DNA from: Cruorifilaria tuberocauda
Lineage: Eukaryota > Nematoda > Chromadorea > Rhabditida > Onchocercidae
Reading direction: 5' to 3'
DNA length: 64,000 nt
NCBI GenBank assembly: GCA_013365365.1
Contig: JABVXU010000017.1
Span: forward strand, 186,001-250,000
Shown: positions 1-11,094 of the stretch, piece by piece
How the letters are laid out: the number at the start of each line of letters is the position of its first letter
Position numbering within the stretch: position 1 is the stretch's first letter
Position numbers and translations under genes: made by a program
The notes under the pieces: generated by a model
What the model was told of the DNA's origin: nothing
Database searches by the model: none
The model's input: only the letters and a program-made list of their open reading frames with translations

Positions 1-1774
1 GTAAAAACCGTTTTTGTTTTAATAAAAAATGCAGTGATTTGCTGAAAATTAATACCACTGCATAAACTTAAGCTAGTTCGTATGGAGAACTCTAACTTTT
101 TCTTATAACACCATCCAGCCATTTTATCTCGAGGTGTTGGTATGAGGCTATCATCGTCAGTAACAATCAATGACCATCGTTCTTGTACCAAATCCAAAAC
201 ATACATGGCCGATGAATGACCTTCCAGAATATTATTGGGAGTTGCTGCAAAATTTTCTCTATAGTATATAATATTTCAGTGCAGCAATAAGTACTGTAAC
301 TTGATGTCTCTTAAAAGATTGATTTATTTGAAGTATGGAATCGAGAAATGCAACATATCTTGCAGGTCACAATAATTAATTATCTATGGAAAAATTAAGA
401 TGGACGAAGAATTAACGGACATCAAATCACACTGTGTTACTGTAACAGAAAAATTCAGATGACCAAAATATGAAATTTACGTATCCACTACTTTAACAGT
501 AAGCTGAAATAAACGAACGGAATCAACGACTAATTGGCTATCTAATGTTCAGTTTCATTTTGAGCAGACCATCTATTCAAGGAAGTCGAGAGCATTAAAT
601 GCAAAACGGATGCGAATCATATTTTTTTACTTATTTCTATTTATTTATTTTTTTACTTATTTTTTATTTATTATTATTTATTTCTTATTATTTCACTGAA
701 TTTACATCAATTGTAAGCGGTTTTATAATGAACTAGATGATCATATCATGAAAAATATTTTACTGCTTCCGAAATCTAATTTACCCAAGAAAAAAAGCAT
801 GCTAATTGCGTCTCGGAAATGATTTCAAAGCAGGGACCGTAGCAAGCTTTTAGTTGTTTGCTGCATTATTGCACAAATTCCTTCTTACCCATTTGATGAG
901 CTCATTCGAAACAGGAACCAACACTTACAGCGTCGGACGTAGCCACCAAAAATGAAAATATAAGAGCCACACAATATAGCGCAAGCCCCACTAGTGGATG
1001 GAGGTACATCGCCATGTGGAACATGATAAAGTATCCTGAAATAGTGAACCGTCCATAATTTTTAACCGAAGAAGAAAAGAAGTAAATACTTCAATCATGA
1101 AAATATAACAGTAAACAAAACGAACCACTTCACATCATTAGAGCCGGTCAAGAAACCAGCGGGTAATATGTATAGAAATGTGGATGAACGATAACGGAAA
1201 TCGTTGTCTTCTGCGTGATAGTAACCACCCCAAACAATCAGTGATTTTTTATATTTGATCATCGCATGTCCGACAACTGGACTTATTTCTTTGCTGTCGT
1301 CATCCTGAAAATGTATTAGTTCGATTCAATGATAAGGAACATTCAGAAGATTTTTTTTCAACCTACCTATCTCAAAGAAATGAACACGCAATTTGCTAAC
1401 AGGAATAAAACTTCAAAAACTATAAGGATAATGAGAATGTACTGTAAAACAGAAAAGGCAGATAAAGTAGGTCTTGAATAACAAACGAAAATTAGTAAGG
1501 AAAAGAATAAGGAAAACAAAAATTAGAATGTGAGGGATTTCTACAACTCAATCTTGAAAAAAAGGAGAATAAGGAATGACGCATCAGAAAACCATATAAA
1601 AAATGTCAGGGGAGACTATTGATTCTGTTCAGTAGAAATCCGTGAGAGAGATGTCAGAAGAGTTGGTAAAATGAACAAATGATAAAAATATTAACATATT
1701 ACCAAAATTTGATAAGGTAGTCTTTGGTTATTCCAAGTTATTTCGGCGTTTTCCGGTGGCCCGTCAAACATCAT
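1..1774 (-). CDS. Kelch-repeat protein, KLHDC2-like (5' part; 3' end off window)
   Basis: Four minus-strand exons with matching phases: 1703-1774 (start codon at 1774), 1126-1304, 929-1035 and about 97-244; the gene continues left of the window. The product opens MMFDGPPENAEITWNN and then gives kelch blades: GHAMIKYKKSLIVWGGYY, then GDVPPSTSGACAILCG followed by YIFIFGGY, then SAMYVLDLVQERWSLI and PTPRDKMAGWCYKKK. The order and spacing follow human KLHDC2 (GDVPPSMSGSCAV and later SKDKLGVWVYKNK). Family knowledge: KLHDC1/2/3/10 are beta-propeller substrate receptors of Cullin-2 ubiquitin ligases; KLHDC2 reads C-terminal di-glycine degrons. Only about half of the propeller is in view, so the degron pocket and any BC-box cannot be checked. 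The last exon's donor (GTTAGA, near 96) is weak, so that boundary is uncertain. Confidence 0.85.
600..690. repeat. AT-rich low-complexity tract
   Basis: Repeated TTATTTATT-type units lie inside an intron of the kelch gene. This is simple sequence with no other visible signal. Confidence 0.6.
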
Positions 1775-2520
1775 CAGTATAACTCACTATAATGAGAAAG
1801 TAAAGATAAGCACTACCGATAAATGACATATCACGTAAGTGACAGTTACAAAAGAGAAAAGCCATGTTGCTCTTACGAGGCTCACTGTTCCCACGTGCTT
1901 GATTAATATAAATATCGAATTATAACCAAATTATAACTCATGGAAGCAAATAAATCAATTATAAGCGAAATGAAAACAGAAGCAGATGAATACACGAAAT
2001 CAAGAGGAATACAAACCACATTCACGGTGAAGCAGAAAAGGAAGAAAAACATTGGTCTTCCAAAATCAACCATAATTTCCCACCTGTTTACGATCTGACT
2101 TCAACATCAAAATACTACTACGATCGCCTCCACCTCACCACCACATATCGAAACTACACCAGAACTAACCGGCTGAAACCGACCGCACTATGTTACCATG
2201 ATTTCGACATCTGTGAACATTGCTATTCCACAAAGTAGTATGTACACAACAACGTATACCTTTAAGGCATTCGATATTTTGGGGGGTATATGCTGTGTAC
2301 ATGTTCTTTATTTTACTGTGTTGAAGTGATAATCATCAATGAACAAAAATAAACATCAATGACGAGAATTTTATTAGATGAAGTCTATGCCAAGGTATAC
2401 AACAGCAGTGCTTTGTTCGAAGAGAGAGTTACGGTTGATTAGATAAGTAAATAAGCAGCACCTCAGGCAGTAATTTAATAAATCTCAAAGAGCTTGGAGA
2501 AAGAAAGTGAAATGGAAGAT
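1775..2520. other. Intergenic: upstream of kelch gene, downstream of LDLa-fibrinogen gene
   Basis: No open frame or splice pattern was found here. It should contain the kelch promoter and the 3' UTR of the neighbouring minus-strand gene. Confidence 0.5.
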
Positions 2521-5500
2521 TTAAATTGGTTTCTTCGGAGGAGGCATGTATCCACGTGGTCGAATAAGCATTTGTACCGCTGAAAGACGTTTTCCACCCC
2601 AATTAAGTCCAGGATATGTATCATCAGCTCTATTCGTAGCTGTTAAAACACCTTTTTGTTGGCATCCTTTTCTCCACCATCCTCCTCCACCGATACATTC
2701 TCTCTCTGAACTGGTCACAAATGGACACAATTGACTTTGGGCTAATTCATTTGCTGCTGAAATAAAAAATCTACGAAAATTCTTTATGATGTTCCGAGAA
2801 AATTTTAGCAACGTGCAAAGTATGCTATACTTTACTGACCTGTAACAAGAAAAATAAAACATACTATTCATGCCATTCCCATAAATGATACTTCCAATAT
2901 TTAGTCGATAATCCAGAAGTCTTTCATGAACGATAAAATGCGAATATCGAACTAAAATTATCTGCCCTTTGATCGCTGTGCGTAATCTTAAAAGCAATTC
3001 ATTCGTATGCTGAGGACGGCTAGTTAAGTAATGCATGTGTTTCAATCCTGAAATTAAAAATTTCATGAAGCATATCATATTCAAAAAATTTTAAATCGTA
3101 ATTCAGAGGAACAAGACTTTGATTTGTGGCTGATAATCATACACGGATTTGATGTTTCATTAATCCGACCAAGTCCTGATTTTTGTGAACATACGTTTCA
3201 AGAATTCCTTCTTAGTACACAATATTGTGATTAGAAAAAGAAACATTCAGTGTATTATAGCTCAGAAAAGAACTAAATTTTTATTGAAACATGAGTGGAT
3301 GAGAACCAACCAATCCAGAAATTTGATTCGTCTAAATCGAAACCATTTTCATATTCCAATATATCTTTGTCAAAACTAAGCGATGTATTGAAACGTTGCA
3401 TGATTATCTGCAAATAAGTTGCCAAACTTTTCTTTGATTAATTTCTTTAACTAAATTAATCTACCTAAAAACTGATTATTATCTTGCCATATTATTCCAA
3501 TATATTATTCAACTACTGGAAATGCACCGATTATCGAGTGATATAATTTGAGGCATTAATTTGTGCTATATGTAAGTATTACGAATACAGCAAGCTCTAT
3601 TTCCATTCACAACATCCTTGAAAAGTGAAAATGTATAAGCCAAGTACACTGATGCTTTCCACCTTATCAAGTCGTCAGAAAGTCTTCAGAAACTTACCGT
3701 CCATCCACCACCAAATAAATTCATCTCACAATGGGCAATAAAAGGACACATTTCAGGCGTAGAGCAACTCCAATCATAGAGCTTAAATAGGCCTGATCCC
3801 ACAAAATGATAACGTCTTTGCAAATCAGCACAGTCACTACTAAAAGCTGGAGCTGAAATACATGAAATTTATTTTCCTACAGCCACAAATCTTGCAATTA
3901 CCAAGATATTCCATAATGCTGCTGTGACTATTATGAAAACTTGTTCGAGTTCAATTCTCTATGACCTCAAGTCTGTTGATTACTAGGTGATATCAATAAT
4001 TACTAGCTCGTTTTGAGGTAATTGGCATTTGCTATCAAATTTTCCAATCGTTAAAGGTAAGCAAAATTAGAAATTGAACCTGGTCAGTAATATCCGATTG
4101 CTGTCACTTTTCTTTTGAAATATTTGTATTCGAATATCGATAGGTTAAAAAAATCATTTTTTGGAGAATTTATTTAATGTTAGAATATAATAATGAAACA
4201 TTTTTCAAAGTTAAACAAACCTAAGAAAGGGACACAAAGACCGAAAGAAGTACGCGAATAACCCAGCGGACAATCGCATGTAAACATGTCAGCAGCTGGA
4301 TTAAAACTGCACTGTTCCGGTTTCTGACACATACCATTTCCAGCCATCTCTTTACAGTATTCTGCGCAGTGAATAATATTCCGAATACATGTGAGTAAAT
4401 TGATGGTTTAAAATTATCAATATCCAAAAGATATGATGAATTTCAGCTGTCTTTATGAGTGTAATAAAGTTTCTATTTTTATAAATTGTGAGAAAAAAGA
4501 AATTCTATTTTAAGCTTTATTTCTGTCAAATTAGAAATCATACTTTCATCACTTCCATCACTACACTGTTCAGTGCCATCTAACACATCGACAATGGATA
4601 TGCATTCATATGAGGTGATACATTGAAATTCGCCTTCGAGACATCCTTCTTTTGGCCCTAAACAAATTATGTAAAACTGATAACAAAAATAGATGTCTGT
4701 TTACGAAATAACGTCAGCGTCGTAAAATAGAACGAAAATTTAATGCTAGTTATTACTTTCAATAGGAGCACCCACATCAAATGGAGATGCCGAAGTCGGA
4801 CTTATCCCGGTCTGATTGCAACCTGGCCGTTCAAGAGCACAGAGGTCTAAAAGCAAGACGTAGTATTAAAAATTATGTGCTTAATTATAATTAATGTGTT
4901 TTACTATCTTTTTTTTATTATCTATCTTATTATTAGATTAAATTTGAAATTATTTGATTGTGATTGAAATGTAACAATTTGATACCAAGAAACATATGAG
5001 AAACTTCAATACAAGGTCTATTCATATGAATATAAAATGAAATAAATCAAATTCAATCATAAGTTCTTTTCAATCTGGTAACACGAACTTTTAAAGTGGA
5101 ACTTTCTTGCATAGGATATTACTCTGAACACCACCGTAACATTTATTACCTTCATCTGAGCCATCAGCGCAATCATCAATACCATCTCCAATCCAGTGAG
5201 GTAAAATACAATTGTCTGTGGATAAACATTTAAAGTGCTCAAGCTCCGAGCATATACTTCGCCCTACGAAAGTAAAACATTTATAAAGGGAACTAATAAT
5301 GATACATCTTAAAAAACGAAAAGTCAAAAATGAGGATGATAAAATTAGCGATGAAAAATAAACATCGCCGATCGCTGCAAAGCATATCACGTTCCTCCAT
5401 TTTAACACATTTTCCACATCCGTGTCTTATTTTTGAATCACATAACACTTTGTTCACTGGGCATTCTATAAAAAGGACAACTGATAATAATCAATTTGTA

Positions 5501-6054
5501 ATATGAATTATTAACACATTCAATTATTCCCTGTTTCCAAATTATGAATATTTAAGCGCGACCTTCGTCAGCTGCATTTGGACAATCCGCGAAGCAGTCT
5601 CTCACTGCTATAAGTGTTACACAAACTCGTGGACCGTTAGGATCGCAATCAAAACTGTCTGCACATCGGCCACCAATATGTCCCGGATACTCTGTAAATC
5701 TTGTCGCATAAACTTGATCATAATAATTGTAGTCTTTCAATAAACATTCTTTTCTTAACATTTAGGTTACTTCTGGATTATACCACACTATATGTCACTA
5801 AATCTTGATAGAGCCTTCATAGAGCAGTTGATTCCTGCCAATGAATTTCATGTCCTAAACTACTTCTTAATTGGATAACAGATATATGATTCTTTAGATC
5901 AAATAATTTTCTTTACTTCTAGCATAAAGAATTTTGCATATGAAGGTAGCAGAAAAGAACCTGTAAGAAGTGGGACGTGAGCGGATACGGACAACAAATG
6001 GCGAAGGAGGAGGAATGAAGCAATGAGATGAATGATATCTGCCGCATTGAACAT
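2521..6054 (-). CDS. Secreted LDLa/EGF/fibrinogen C-terminal domain protein
   Basis: Eleven minus-strand exons join in phase to about 503 codons: 5961-6054, 5563-5748, 5364-5465, 5150-5263, 4757-4846, 4544-4657, 4221-4361, 3698-3852, 3311-3407, 2865-3047 and 2521-2756. Residues 1-26 (MFNAADIIHLIASFLLLRHL onward) form a signal peptide. Cysteine-rich LDL-receptor class A modules follow, with DDCADGSDEG and CSDGSDE calcium cages. Next come an EGF-like module (CDCPLGYSRTSFGLC) and a fibrinogen-related domain: DCADLQRRYHFVGSG, EMNLFGGGWT, then GFDLDESNFWIGLKHM, GGGGWWRKGCQQKG, and GGKRLSAVQMLIRPRGY near the C-terminus. Fibrinogen-related domains often act as lectins or recognition modules; the ligand here is unknown. 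The start lies 16 bases after a TTTTTTCAG acceptor (6071-6072), a probable trans-splice site. The acceptor of exon 2 is the weakest boundary. Confidence 0.85.
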
Positions 6055-6070
6055 TACCTTTTCGTTATTC

Positions 6071-6080
6071 CTGAAAAAAG
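6071..6080 (-). promoter_or_regulatory. Probable spliced-leader trans-splice acceptor
   Basis: On the minus strand CTTTTTTCAG ends 16 bases before the start codon of the LDLa-fibrinogen gene, with no upstream coding exon. In nematodes this arrangement usually marks trans-splicing. Confidence 0.45.
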
Positions 6081-7209
6081 AAAGGAAAGAGGAGAAATCA
6101 TTTTATGACTGAAGCAATATATATAATTTAGGTATGTGCTGCTAATAGCGACAGTAATCAATCCATACCGCTTTCCATTTATAATGGATGCAATAAATAA
6201 TCAACCCTACCACTCAAACATTTCCAGTTCTCCTATATAATATTTCTGCTTGCGGAAAGCCACTCTATACAGATATCGCTCCAACTAATCTATTCACTGC
6301 TCATCCTGATCATTCAGATATCTCCGTACTGTTGATTGACGCATCAGATCAATAGTAAGATGTCTGTTGATTTCATTCGAAATCCAAATTCATGTTCATT
6401 CTCTTCACTGTAGAAATTGTCTGTCATGACAACTGAACCATGCAAATGTTTAATCTGAAGTGTGCACTTTTTGTTTTCAATATAAGGTAAGTATTTGGTG
6501 ATGAATAGATAATACAACAATACATCGATGACTTTAACATTATAAATGTTGGAGTTTACTTCCTTTGTGTGATTTTTGATATCATTTGGAAGATTTAAAC
6601 GTGAAACTAATTTCTGAACCGATTACATATCAGCAGAGTGATTTTTCCGCTTTAATCCAAATGTCTCGAAAACAACTGCTTCCGAAACTTTACCTATTTC
6701 TGCTTCATTCATAACTGATAATAACACAGAAAAGAACAGTAAACAGTAATATCCTAACATCTTCACACTCCTAAAGTGCTTGTACTATTTTCAGACATCT
6801 TCACTAGGCATTCCTGTGGTATTTTGTTCCAACTCCAATCCATCTGTTGAACTTTCAAGATAATTCTTTACCGTTCGCAGAGAAGAATCCAGTCAAGTCA
6901 TTAGTCGTTGTCTGTGTGTGAGAAACACACCGATCTCTCCATCAACTTCAAAATCTATTACACTATAATGCTTAAAGATTCAGTGGAAGCGCCTCTTATC
7001 ATTCATTCTATTCGTTGAATTCTTCAATGTTCTGGCTTCCTCAATTATGACTGTGGCAGGAGTGAAGAAGGAAAAGAGCTTCTCGTTTCCATAAAAATTC
7101 CTCATTGCGTGCGTGCTCCTGCAAGGCGGTACTTACTGTCGCGGAGAGTCCAGCTATGTTGAGCAGAATTGTGTGCTCTTCGTCATCTATCATTCGGCAG
7201 GTGTAGCCA
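6081..7209. other. Divergent intergenic region between LDLa-fibrinogen gene and PEX13
   Basis: No conserved coding block was found. A stop-free antisense stretch (7047-7289, minus) without an early ATG overlaps the right part. The region should hold promoters for both flanking genes. Confidence 0.4.
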
Positions 7210-9233
7210 ATGAACTGTCGTTGTTCTTGGCCAGATAGGCCTATTGCTGCTCCAATGGCTCCCTTTACGTGTCCACATACAGTTGATCATCGCACCCTCT
7301 CTATGCAACAACCACAAGGTCTAACTTCCACACTTGCGCGCTGTACTTGGTTAGTTCTACTTTTTAATATATATTTAATAGCTAAGCATGACGAGAAAAA
7401 AGATGACGCCACGGCGCTTTTTCGAAGGATTATCTAACCTCTAATCACAGGAATTCTTAGGAGATCTTGAAAAGAAAACAATAGAAAAAAGTTCTTTTAC
7501 TTCCAGACACCAGGTAGTATAATTTCCAGCATGTGATACATAATTTTTATATTGCGAAGTTAATTGTTTTTTAATTTTTCTTTTTTTTGACATTTGTTTT
7601 ATTTTTCAGTTGCTCTAATGTAAAAAGTTATGCTTTAGACGGAAAAATCGCTCACTTCTTCAATGAATCGACGAGAGGTCCCTCTTATGATTGCTAATTA
7701 TATATCATTTCTAATTATAAAGTTGCTATAAAGCGAATCAAGTGAAACTTTTTAAAAATAGCATTTTTTTTAAAAATCGTTCCAGGCACTTTGGGTAGTA
7801 TTGAAGCAGTTTTGACTGCAGTCAATTCTATTGCTGATATGCTCAATACTACCCATCATGCAGCTTTCAGTTCCTTTCAAGCTGTAGTTGGTACGCTGGA
7901 TGAGTTTGCAAAACTGAAAACGCAGGTGCATAAATGATCACATCCAGCTCTTCGTAAAAAACTTTATATTATATGCTTAAGTGAATTTTGATAAACTTAA
8001 TGGCATGTAACTTCTGGAATAACTTTTATTAGTTCGCAGGATTTTTTTGCTAAAAGTCACTAATCCTTCTTCATTTATTTTCGCTTAAAGATCTTAAGCA
8101 TTATAAATATCAGAGATACCAGCAATGCAATATTCGTTCAATAATATTTTATTTTAGATACATTGTTTGTTGGTTTCAACAGCATTGGTGAAATGGTTGC
8201 GATATATATGGAGACTTTTACTGAAATGTTTGAGGTTGAGAAGTAATAGTGGTAGCGGAATGGAAGAAATATGGCTAGGAGTTCGAAAAAATTCAGATAG
8301 TCGGACTTGTATATTTTAAAACATACACATTTTTCTTCTGCGCACGATTTTTTAGTGATCATATAAAAGGACAGTTTTTTTCAAAATAACTCAATTTTAT
8401 CATTCAGTTCTATGATTAATATGCATTACCATTAATTATTTTAATTCCTTCTAAATTTCCTATAGATTTTTTGCAATTTCTTATAAAAATTTGAATTGAG
8501 AGTAAATTCAGGTACATTTGCTACAAAGGAAACTCCATCACACTCAGTTTCTTTTAATCCATTTCGTTGGTTACCATCATTGATGTTTTGGTTAATCGCA
8601 GTAGGTATGCCTTATTTGATGTACCAATCACTTGGAGGAATGACGGATGAATCAATGAAATGGACAACGGGAAAGAGCGCTCATTACGAAGCACGGGTGA
8701 ACATTTTGAATCGATAAGCTGCTTCATGATGGCATTTAATGATGATAATATTTAGGCGATAGAAGATCATGATACTGAGGAAGACGATAAAATATCGTTT
8801 AAACGTGGCGATATTTTGCGTGTTGCACCAAAGGAATATCAGCCGCGAAGGCTTGGTTACATTTTGGCATGGTAATTTATTTTCGAGCAAATTCAGTTTT
8901 GATTCAAATTCTTTCATTAATTTAGTTATATCGATTACCGTTGAATGAAGAATAGTATTTAGGGAGCGAATCTCATAGAAATTTTCAGTACACTACTGTA
9001 AGCTTCATCTAAAAGAGTTATTCAATATTTTATGCTAATATAAATATTTTTAAAATAATTGAGTCTTCAACCTTCTTGCTTTTAGCTCAATAGATGGTAA
9101 AAAAGTTGGATTGGTCCCAATTAAGAAAATTCGGTTAATAAAACGAGTCGTAGAATCATCTGTCTTCACTGGACAAGATGCCGTCCAACTGTTTGATGCT
9201 ACACATGCTTCTGAAAATGATTTGTATGATTGA
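7210..9233 (+). CDS. prx-13: Peroxisomal membrane protein PEX13 (docking complex, SH3 domain)
   Basis: Exons 7610-7677, 7786-7925, 8158-8299, 8512-8696, 8756-8871 and 9086-9233 join in phase. A possible first exon, 7210-7349, fits the phase (ends with 2 nt) and is Pro-containing, but has no recognised homology, so the N-terminus is tentative. The chain follows human PEX13 in order: ESTRGTLGSIEAVLTAVNSI (human SSRGAFQSIES), ALVKWLRYIWRLLLK, the membrane segment PSLMFWLIAVGMPYLMY, then an SH3 domain (AIEDHDTEEDDKISFKRGDI, GYILACSIDGKKVGLVP). PEX13 sits in the peroxisomal membrane and, with PEX14, receives PEX5-cargo complexes. Length is about 312 aa against about 400 in human; the Tyr/Gly-rich N-terminus is short or missing. 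The SH3 tryptophan expected in GW(L/I)LA is tyrosine here (GYILA). Confidence 0.88.
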
Positions 9234-9873
9234 GGCTAGTTTCATCATTATTTTCATTACTTCGCAAGATTCCGATTGCGTCATTTTGCAGTATATATTC
9301 AATGTTTAAAGAATATTTTAAATAATTGACATGATTTTATTTCAATTCTTCGTTTCTGAAATCTCGAAAATTCTTAAATTCTTAAGCAAATATATTCAAG
9401 TTGTTATTGAACTATATGTACGACCTTCCCTCCGATCGATATTAATAACTAAACTGTCTTGAATTATTTCCTTCCAGTGTTTTTAAGCTTTTTCTGTCTA
9501 GCTAAAAACACAGTCATTATCACTGCTGTAATCTGCATGTTAATCCAGCGCCTGATTTATCTTATCCAATATCTCTGTCTTCTAGTCTAATTAAAATTTT
9601 GTGCGAAGTTTCCCGTTCTACTAGGAAGCATTATTTTCTATACATATTTCACTCCACTGCTTTCTATATTTCCTAACCTTTACCCTCAATAACTGTATAG
9701 AATATTCGATGTTTCTTTTTTCATATAAACTTTTAGATCACTTGTTTGACTAGTACAGCATAAAAGAAATCTGTGTTGTTCTATTGAAACAAGGGGAAAC
9801 AACATTACTATATCTAGATCTAAGTATTTTTTACTCGCAGAGTTATACTACAGAACTTATTTTTATCATTCAG
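9234..9873. other. Spacer between PEX13 and kinase fragment
   Basis: I searched this stretch for the missing kinase N-lobe (glycine loop, VAVK lysine, HRDLAA loop) and saw none of it. It is AT-rich noncoding sequence with several stops in all frames. Confidence 0.5.
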
Positions 9874-10549
9874 CTGAAAATATGCGATTTTGGATTGTCG
9901 ATCAATGAACAACAAACTTCCAATTCCAAATTGCAGTTGCCGACGAAATGGCTTTCACCGGAAGCAATCAAATCAATGCAATTTACCACCAAAAGTGATG
10001 TTTGGGCTTTTGGTGTGCTGCTTTTTGAGATATTCACCGATGGTGGCGAACCATATCACGGTCATTTATCACTTCATTAGACAACAACTGAGAAAAATTA
10101 TTAATTGCAACATGAAACGACGGAAAGTTCACTAATTATAATTATAAAAATAATAAGAATAAATTAGGAATTTCATTTGATTTTGGGAAAAGCAAAAGCC
10201 TAATACTTATTTCATAAAGACTTCCTAAGAGTTACTCTTTCACATAACATTTAGGATTTTCAATTCATCTTTCCCTTATATAAACCTTAATGCGTACACA
10301 CCTTGTAATGCTGACATTGAATCTCTCCAGATTTTCCAGTTCAAAATTAATAAATTTGCAATATCAGGTATGAGTAACGCACAAGTGCGAGAAAAATTAA
10401 CTGATGGTAGTAAGTATCGGATGGAAATACCTCTTGAGATACCGCCGGGTATTGCGGAACTCATCAAGAAATGCTGGATGGAAGAACCCAAGCAAAGGCC
10501 TACATTCAAAGAAATTAATCGAACGCTTACCAAAATAGCATTTTCTTAA
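9874..10549 (+). pseudogene. Protein tyrosine kinase C-lobe fragment (no N-lobe)
   Basis: Two exons, 9874-10060 and 10368-10549, join in phase and encode the second half of a tyrosine kinase domain. The DFG motif (KICDFGLS) is the first recognisable element. An activation segment without tyrosine leads to [10 protein letters not shown] (the APE position). Then come [35 protein letters not shown] and a stop. The family resembles nematode Fer/Fes-like or Src-like cytoplasmic kinases, where CDFGLS is common. The ATP-binding lobe, alphaC and HRD catalytic loop are absent from the preceding 640 bp, and PEX13 lies immediately upstream. A catalytically dead relic or truncated duplicate is likeliest. 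A gap or misassembly, or a noncatalytic product, cannot be excluded. The reading frame itself is intact. Confidence 0.7.
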
Positions 10550-11094
10550 AATGAATGACCATCTCAATGATTAGCTTGCTATTAAATAATTAAATCAAAA
10601 TGGACATGACATGTAAAATGCTCCATTCCAGTTCTGATGTTCATTTACTTCATGGAATTGATCTGATAAATTTTCTCAGTTTCATTTAAAAGTTTTTTGT
10701 TATGCAAATATGAAAACAGGTGGCGGTGAATTTCATTCCACACCTATCTCACGCTTCGTCAACCACCCACACACGCACCGCTTTCCAAACATTTTTAATC
10801 GTTCTTTCCAAATAGAACGATTAAGAAGAGATTTGAAAATTGCATTTTGACTCTACTCAAGAAGGCGTATCTACCGAAAGGCGTTCGTGATGTTAATCAC
10901 TTTATGATTCAGGTGTTAGGATGTATGGATTGCTTTCTTAAAATGATAGTATAGTATGTTAAGTGTCTTTTTCCGAAATTGCACTGTAGATGTGGACAAG
11001 TGTGAAATGATGTGCCTGTTTTTTAATTCAATCAATTTCTAATGGGGAAAAGTAACTTTTAGACTTGTTTACACGATTTAGTTTTATAAGCAGA
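10550..11094. other. Intergenic before CC2D1
   Basis: No coding block was seen. An ATAAGCAG acceptor-like site ends two bases before the CC2D1 start and may be a trans-splice site. Confidence 0.45.
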
